DNA from: Myxococcales bacterium | GTDB taxonomy: Bacteria > Myxococcota_A > UBA9160 > UBA4427 | Direction of reading: 5' to 3' | DNA: 54,984 nucleotides | NCBI GenBank assembly: GCA_022563535.1 | Contig: JADFNE010000028.1 | Location: 1-54,984 of the forward strand | Shown here: piece after piece, positions 50,011-54,984 of the stretch | How the letters are laid out: each line of letters opens with the position of its first letter | Position numbering within the stretch: position 1 is the first letter of the stretch | Program-made: the position numbers and the translations under genes | Notes under the pieces: model-generated | Seen by the model: the letters and a program-made list of their open reading frames with translations, nothing else | The model's database searches: none | Told to the model about the DNA's origin: nothing

Positions 50011-50979
50011 CTATTCGGGAACCAGTCGTACGCGAATTCCGAAGAATCCCTGGTAGGACCACCGTGCATTCGTGTAGTGAACTTCAAATGTTTCGTCGTA
50101 CTCGCTTGTTGCTTTGACGTCGATGTCCATGTTTCCGAGCATTCGATATACGCGAGCGCCCATGAACGTCGATACCACGAAGGGGCCGGCGCGTTTTGAA
50201 TCTACTTCGATTTCCAGTCCCGGTCCAATTCCGTTCAATACTTTGGTGTTGTGCCCCGCCAGGATGATCTGGCGGAATCCATCTATTTTTGGGGTAGGGA
50301 GAGGGCTTACCAACTTGACGAGTCGGCGTACATCTCCGATCACTACGATCTTCTCGCGAATCCATTCAACGGACGGCTTGATTCGTATACGTCGGTCGAA
50401 GACGTCGAACGTGAGAGCGAGACCTCCACCGGCCGACCAAACCAGGGTGTCGACATAGGCTTGACCGCGACTCCCCTGACCCAGGATGTCGGTTTCCGCT
50501 GGGTTTGCGAGATTCGGAACGTCGAACTCGCCGACCTCTCCCTCCTTCGCAAGATCGTATTTTTGCGAGAAACTCGCGGCGACGTCTCCGTGCACAAAGA
50601 GCCGGGGGCGTCCGGGGATTGCGATGTCCGTCACGAACGGTACGTAGAGCAGGCCGGGCGTCATCAGTTCTATAGAGGCGTGGGCGATTGGCGCGAACAT
50701 GAGGTTTTTGCCGCTGGCTGGCGGCCTGATCGCGGGTTTCGACGTCCCAAAGGGTAGGGGGTCAGGTTCTAGAATGTCGCTGGACTCGGAGGCGGCACTG
50801 CCGCGTTGCAGCAACATGCCCAGTGAGACGGAGAGTGCGGGAACCCATCGTTCGAGCTCATCTCTCGCAGGTTCGATCTCTACCTTTGCTCGTTCTTCGG
50901 CAGCAGAGAAGCTCCCCTGCGCGAGCACGAATAGAAGAATGAAGAACATGCCCCGCAATCTCTTGACTGGAAATAACAT
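50011..50979 (-). CDS. Exported outer-membrane-type protein, hypothetical
   Basis: This is a 322-residue protein. A signal peptide (GMFFILLFVLAQGSFSAAEE) is followed by a body rich in alternating polar/hydrophobic strands and ending in VRLVPE. Regions such as AYVDTLVWSAGGGLALTFDVFDRRIRIKPSVEW and ARWSYQGFFGIRVRL suggest a small beta-barrel, but I cannot name the family. It lies divergent from the TonB-dependent receptor gene, with about 150 bases between them, and 30 bases before the GT-C-like gene on the same strand. Function unknown; a role with the receptor is possible. Confidence 0.6.
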   Translation of the reverse strand: MLFPVKRLRGMFFILLFVLAQGSFSAAEERAKVEIEPARDELERWVPALSVSLGMLLQRGSAASESSDILEPDPLPFGTSKPAIRPPASGKNLMFAPIAHASIELMTPGLLYVPFVTDIAIPGRPRLFVHGDVAASFSQKYDLAKEGEVGEFDVPNLANPAETDILGQGSRGQAYVDTLVWSAGGGLALTFDVFDRRIRIKPSVEWIREKIVVIGDVRRLVKLVSPLPTPKIDGFRQIILAGHNTKVLNGIGPGLEIEVDSKRAGPFVVSTFMGARVYRMLGNMDIDVKATSEYDETFEVHYTNARWSYQGFFGIRVRLVPE

Positions 50980-51133
50980 CGGAGCGAGGATCGCTCATTG
51001 GGGTGCCACAGTGCAATAGTCTCTACGAGCTGACTCGAGCTCTGGGTCAATATTGAATGGATCGATTCGCGGGGTTCGAAGAGTGTTGCACGTCTATCAG
51101 CAAACAGCGGATCGCATTGCCACCGGCCGCTTG

Positions 51134-53905
51134 ATGTCAGCATGTTGCGCATCGGGTTCCTATTTCGTCCGTTGTTGCGCACTAATTCTATTGTTCATGT
51201 TGCCGGTCGCCCCAAGTGCGAGCTGGGCGCAGGAACCGACCGAGAGCGTGACCGGCGAGGCGCAACCGGGTCCCGTCGAGAGCGAAAGCGTACCGACCGT
51301 CACGGACCCACAGGGCGATGATCTCGTTGAGGGAGATGATCTGGACGAGGTTGAAGCGATCGCAGCACCACCGGCGCCGACCGGCCCGATCCAGCCACCA
51401 GAGGGCTACGAAGTCATCAAGATCAAAGGCCGCGCAGTCAGCGGTATTGAAACGGATGTTCCCGAGTCCGTGACGCAATTTGATGCCGAATCGATCGCAG
51501 CCCTGGGCGCCGGGAACATTGCCGATCTGGCGAAGGTAACACCCAACGTCGAGATTGTGGTCGCGGGGGCGACGGCGGCCACGTTCTTCATTCGCGGCGT
51601 GGGACTCGCTGATTTCAGCGCCAATGCGGTGGGCGCCGTGGCCATCTACAAAGACGATATTGTCATGAACTCACCCGCAATTCAGCTCGGGCTGCTGTTT
51701 GACTTGCGCGCTGTGGACTTCATCCTGGGGCCGGCGGGTATTGGCCCGCATCGAAACGCGTCGGCGGGCGCAATCAAGTTATACGGAAACAAGCCGACGC
51801 TGGAGTACGCGGCTCGGGTCAAGCAGAGTGTTGGCAGTTTCTGGAGCAAGGATGCCCGCGACGCGTTCATTCGCGACACCGAGGGTTTCATCAATCTTCC
51901 GTTAATCGACGAGATGTTGGCCATGCGCGTTGCATTTCGCGTGTCCAAGGTAGATCCGTTCATGACCAACGGTTGTGGCGATGCGCTGCCCTTCGCCGAC
52001 CGGATAGGACCACCGCTTCTTTTTCCTCCGGGCATGAATCCAGCTGCGGTCTGCAGCGAAGGTTTGATCCGCCGCAATGCCATTTCTCCAGTGCCAGAGA
52101 ATCTGCCAAAGAAAGTGGGCGGAAGAGGAGCCTGGGCAGCGCGTGGAGCGCTCCGGTTGCAACCTCCTGGCACGGACATGGACTGGCTCGTCAGTTTTCA
52201 TGGCAGTCGCCTGGATCAAGATTCAACCCTCGGACAGGCGATCGGCGTCGGCGGCACCATCGATGCGTTGGGAGGAATAAATTCCCTAGCTTATTGGGAA
52301 CCCGATACTTTGGCGGAATACAGCGAGACTAAATGGTTTAGTGCGGGGGTCACGAGCGAAGCGCAATTTCGTCTGCTACCCGCCGCCGACAGACGTGACG
52401 CAGAAAACGAAGCCAAAGTGGTGCTGGCCAAAAACTTGGCGGACCGGCCGTTGGATAGAAACCCATACCGCGGTGACTACAATCGCGTAGGGAAAACGAC
52501 CCTTGATATCTGGGGCGGGCATCTGCGAGGAGAGTTTTCTCTCGGGCGGATCGATGTGACGACGATCACCGGATTCGAAACATACGAACGCTTTCGGGAC
52601 CAGGACCGAGACTTTACTCCGGATTCGCTCTTCGAGGCGATCTCGACCGACGAAGCGAAGCAGTTCACCCAGGAGTTCAATCTTTCGGGTCAGCTTTTTG
52701 ATTCTGCAGTTCGCTGGAACCTGGGTGCTTCCTTCATTCAGGAGAAACTCCACAGCAGTAGAATAGACTTTCAGATAATCGCCGGCGGACCGCTTCCGTT
52801 CAAACTCACAACCAAGACGTTTGTCTTCGACGTTGATCAAAACACCTCCAGCTACATGACCTACGGTGACTTCACCTGGGACTTCTTGGAAGATTTTAGT
52901 TTGCAGATGGGCGCTCGATTGAACGTGGAAAAGAAGGACTTCCACGTAGGCCGTACGTCACAAGCTGGGTTCCTGGAGCGCGACCGTTCGGAACGGTGGA
53001 GCGAGCCGACGGGGAAGATCGCCCTCAGCTACCACGTGAGCGATGCCGTGACGTTACACACCAAGTACACCCGCGGTTACAAAGCCGGCCACTTCAATTC
53101 AGGCAATGTTGATTTCAAGGTGGCAGCAAAGCCAGAATTTGTGGACGCGTTCGAGTGGAGTCTCAATCTCAACGCATTCGAGAGCCGGTTCATTGCCCGG
53201 GCGGGTTTCTTCTTCTACAAATACAAAGATTACCAGGTCTTCCTCTTTACCGATGAGCCTGCAGTATTCAACACCCCCAAGCTTGTCATCGTCAATGCGA
53301 GTCGGGTCCAACAATATGGATCCGAGGTCAACCTCACGCTAAAACCGCTACAGGACTGGGCGCCAGAACTGTTGGACGGCCTGAAGCTCGCCGTTGAATT
53401 CGGCTGGCTTGCAAGTGAGTACCTCGATTTTACGAATATCGTCTTTCGTACCAACGTCACGGGCGGAAATATTCAAATCGCGGACGATTTTTCCGGGAAT
53501 CAACTGATCAACTCTCCGAAATTCAAGGTCAGTGGCAACGTCGAGTGGCCGCTCGATTTTGGCGAATGGGGCGAGATCACGCCGCGCTACGGTTTTATCT
53601 GGGTCGACGATCTCCCCTTTGATGCAAGCAAAGGACGAGGGTCGCCGGGTCTGAACTTCACCACCCGGGAAACCTTCGACAGGTTGCCCAAGCACGCCGT
53701 GGGACAGAAGGCGCACTGGATCCACAATGTTCGACTCAGCTACAAGACGCCCATGAGGAATGTCGAAATCTCAGCGTGGGTCAGGAACGTCCTGGACGCT
53801 CGGTACAAGACCTACGCGTTCGATGTGTCGAATTTTTTCCATACCACGATCAACTACGTTGGAGATCCGCGCTCGTTTGGCGTCGACATGGTCATCACCT
53901 GGTGA
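51134..53905 (+). CDS. TonB-dependent outer-membrane receptor
   Basis: This is a receptor of about 923 residues from ATG 51134; the frame opens at TTG 51053. The signal peptide (CCALILLFMLPVAPSASWA) is cut before QEPTES. A Pro/Asp-rich linker precedes the plug domain: YEVIKIKGRAVSGIETDVPESV, whose start is a possible TonB box, then ATFFIRGVGLADFSANAVGAV and the FILGPAGIGPHRNASAGAI loop. The barrel follows, with AVTLHTKYTRGYKAGHFNSG and the C-terminal strand SFGVDMVITW. It resembles receptors for large or hydrophobic substrates such as steroids or glycans. The upstream TonB system could power it. Confidence 0.9.
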   Translation: MSACCASGSYFVRCCALILLFMLPVAPSASWAQEPTESVTGEAQPGPVESESVPTVTDPQGDDLVEGDDLDEVEAIAAPPAPTGPIQPPEGYEVIKIKGRAVSGIETDVPESVTQFDAESIAALGAGNIADLAKVTPNVEIVVAGATAATFFIRGVGLADFSANAVGAVAIYKDDIVMNSPAIQLGLLFDLRAVDFILGPAGIGPHRNASAGAIKLYGNKPTLEYAARVKQSVGSFWSKDARDAFIRDTEGFINLPLIDEMLAMRVAFRVSKVDPFMTNGCGDALPFADRIGPPLLFPPGMNPAAVCSEGLIRRNAISPVPENLPKKVGGRGAWAARGALRLQPPGTDMDWLVSFHGSRLDQDSTLGQAIGVGGTIDALGGINSLAYWEPDTLAEYSETKWFSAGVTSEAQFRLLPAADRRDAENEAKVVLAKNLADRPLDRNPYRGDYNRVGKTTLDIWGGHLRGEFSLGRIDVTTITGFETYERFRDQDRDFTPDSLFEAISTDEAKQFTQEFNLSGQLFDSAVRWNLGASFIQEKLHSSRIDFQIIAGGPLPFKLTTKTFVFDVDQNTSSYMTYGDFTWDFLEDFSLQMGARLNVEKKDFHVGRTSQAGFLERDRSERWSEPTGKIALSYHVSDAVTLHTKYTRGYKAGHFNSGNVDFKVAAKPEFVDAFEWSLNLNAFESRFIARAGFFFYKYKDYQVFLFTDEPAVFNTPKLVIVNASRVQQYGSEVNLTLKPLQDWAPELLDGLKLAVEFGWLASEYLDFTNIVFRTNVTGGNIQIADDFSGNQLINSPKFKVSGNVEWPLDFGEWGEITPRYGFIWVDDLPFDASKGRGSPGLNFTTRETFDRLPKHAVGQKAHWIHNVRLSYKTPMRNVEISAWVRNVLDARYKTYAFDVSNFFHTTINYVGDPRSFGVDMVITW

Positions 53906-53906
53906 T

Positions 53907-53930
53907 CGGTACCCGAAGGTTCCTGTACCG
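53907..53930. terminator. Hairpin between convergent receptor and sulfatase genes
   Basis: CGGTAC (53907-53912) pairs with GTACCG (53925-53930) around a 12-base loop, one base after the receptor stop codon. It lies between two convergent genes and could end transcription from either side. There is no T run, so the call is tentative. Confidence 0.4.
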
Positions 53931-53965
53931 GTGTGACGCTCTACCACCGTGTCTCTACCTGGAGC

Positions 53966-54984
53966 TCAAGGGATCTTGTAGCCGAGCGCGCGGAGTTGAT
54001 TGAGTTGCATTTCGTCCATTTCGAGGTCGGGGGCATCGTCCTTCCAGGTAGGTCGCTGCTGCATGTAATCGATCGCCAGCTTGCGCAAACGGGTCATCAC
54101 CTCGGGTTGGTCGATTTCCGTGAGTTCGCCTGGGTCATCCCGGTTGTCGAAGAGCTGTTCGGAAGCCTTGCCCTCGGGGCCGTTCCAGTTGACGACGTAG
54201 CGGAAGCTGTCTTCCACCACCGCGACGGTGGGTAACTCGGGCATTCCTCGCTTGCCCCAATTCTGGTCCAGGTACGCGATTGCGACGTTGCCATCGTCTG
54301 CCATTGGCTCGCCTCGCGCGGCGGCGAGGATTTCCGGAACCCGAGACTGACCATCGACCCCAGCCATCTCGGGCAGACCGAGCAAGTCCAGAATGGTCGG
54401 CCAGATGTCGATGTTGCGGGTCCTCTGCGAGACGACGAGACCGGGCTCGAGCCGGAATGGAAAGCTCATGATGAGGGGAACTTCGGTGGTTTCTCGAAAC
54501 ACTCTGCGCGCGTGTCCCTCGAATCCGCGCTCCGAGAACGCCTCACCGTGATCCGAGGTGATTACGATGAGGGTATTGTCCAGATGCCCCCCGTGATTGA
54601 GTTGTCCCAGGAGTTCTTCGAGTATGAGGTTCTCGCGCAAGATCGCGTTGTCGTAGATATCGCCGTAGATCGTTCCGAACTTTGCCGAATCTTCGTCGTA
54701 GAGATACTCGTGCAGATCCATCATGTGCAAATACAAAAACCAGCGACGATCTCCGTTGATCCTGGCGAACTCGACGGTGGCTGGAATGAGAGCGGCGTCG
54801 GTGTTGGTGGTTTTGAGCGTCGGGTTTTCTCTGCGCACTGCGGCCGACGGGCCCGAGGCCATCGGACGCATGTAGACGTCAAAGCCCTGATCGAAGCCGA
54901 AGTAACCCTCGACCCAGCCGTTGCGAAACAACCCGACCGTTTGAAATCCGGCATCGCGCATGATCTCTGCCGGACGTGTGGCTT
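53966..54984 (-). CDS. Sulfatase (alkaline phosphatase superfamily), N-terminus cut by the window edge
   Basis: This is the C-terminal two-thirds of a sulfatase. The frame stays open past the window end, reading ATRPAEI before the internal MRDAGFQTVGLF, the usual LRDAGY-type segment. Later motifs are WFLYLHMMDLHEYL, the metal-binding ITSDHGEAFSERG, and the C-terminal RYVVNWNGPEGKASEQLFD and DDPGELTEI typical of sulfatases. The formylglycine Cys/Ser and the first metal-binding Asp lie outside the window, so active-site type cannot be judged. It is convergent with the receptor gene. Together with the sulfatase at 32499, it points to use of sulfated compounds. Confidence 0.85.
   Translation of the reverse strand, partial: ATRPAEIMRDAGFQTVGLFRNGWVEGYFGFDQGFDVYMRPMASGPSAAVRRENPTLKTTNTDAALIPATVEFARINGDRRWFLYLHMMDLHEYLYDEDSAKFGTIYGDIYDNAILRENLILEELLGQLNHGGHLDNTLIVITSDHGEAFSERGFEGHARRVFRETTEVPLIMSFPFRLEPGLVVSQRTRNIDIWPTILDLLGLPEMAGVDGQSRVPEILAAARGEPMADDGNVAIAYLDQNWGKRGMPELPTVAVVEDSFRYVVNWNGPEGKASEQLFDNRDDPGELTEIDQPEVMTRLRKLAIDYMQQRPTWKDDAPDLEMDEMQLNQLRALGYKIP

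Noticed and set aside
1-54984. Alternative genetic code with TGA as sense codon
   Set aside because: Many intact genes, including the CheX-like, sulfotransferase and DUF1214 genes, end in TGA at the expected family length, and TGG is used for Trp.

Overview
The window is a dense, G+C-rich chromosomal stretch from a Gram-negative bacterium: it has outer-membrane receptor, TonB, RND efflux and Wzm/Wzt export genes. Gene content (many hybrid kinases, CheX-like proteins, NtrC-type regulators, sulfatases, a histone H1-like protein, DUF3450/TonB clusters) suggests an uncultured deltaproteobacterial or Myxococcota-like lineage, but no rRNA, tRNA or ribosomal-protein gene is visible to fix this. I see no CRISPR array, insertion sequence or prophage.

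Layout. 1-711: no convincing gene; contains a strikingly G-poor, C/A-rich tract. 712-7083: B12-binding radical SAM enzyme, a CheX-like protein, an H1-like basic protein, a metal-dependent amidohydrolase, a MATE transporter and a secreted TPR protein. 7176-11902: a signalling operon on the minus strand (CheA-like Hpt kinase, response regulator, CheX, CheX-hybrid kinase fusion). Its two promoter-proximal genes are both broken, one by an in-frame TGA and one by a 4-bp tandem duplication. 12233-13940: an M50 metalloprotease and a DUF2167 membrane protein. 14242-21025: a surface-glycan cluster (SGNH-like protein, MptE-like DUF115 protein, glycosyltransferase, SPASM radical SAM, Wzm permease, Wzt ATPase) ending in a hairpin. 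21122-24264: a DUF4262 protein, a VOC protein, and two tandem related response regulators; a run of ten G lies just before the start of the sigma-54 activator. 24261-30505 (minus strand): GT-C-type membrane protein, then SRPBCC / DUF1214 / sulfotransferase / SDR with 4-base overlaps, then an exported PCMT. 30578-35864: hybrid kinase, sulfatase, an orphan gene with a clear terminator, and a VOC protein. 35887-41008: FadR-family regulator, membrane-fusion protein and RND pump as one translationally coupled operon, with a FadR-like palindrome upstream.

41304-41804 is the most interesting gene. It is an AhpD/carboxymuconolactone decarboxylase-like protein whose second redox cysteine is encoded by an in-frame TGA (CxxU). 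A perfect 7-bp hairpin with a GGC loop starts 13 nt after that TGA, which fits a bacterial SECIS element. I interpret it as a selenoprotein that ordinary gene calling would split in two.

42710-47734: a complete TtpC-type TonB energising system (DUF3450, long ExbB/TtpC, ExbB, ExbD, TonB, TPR), with a recognisable sigma-70 promoter and a palindrome in the leader. 47731-54984: a large membrane protein, an outer-membrane-like protein, a TonB-dependent receptor that this system could energise, and a sulfatase that runs off the end of the window.
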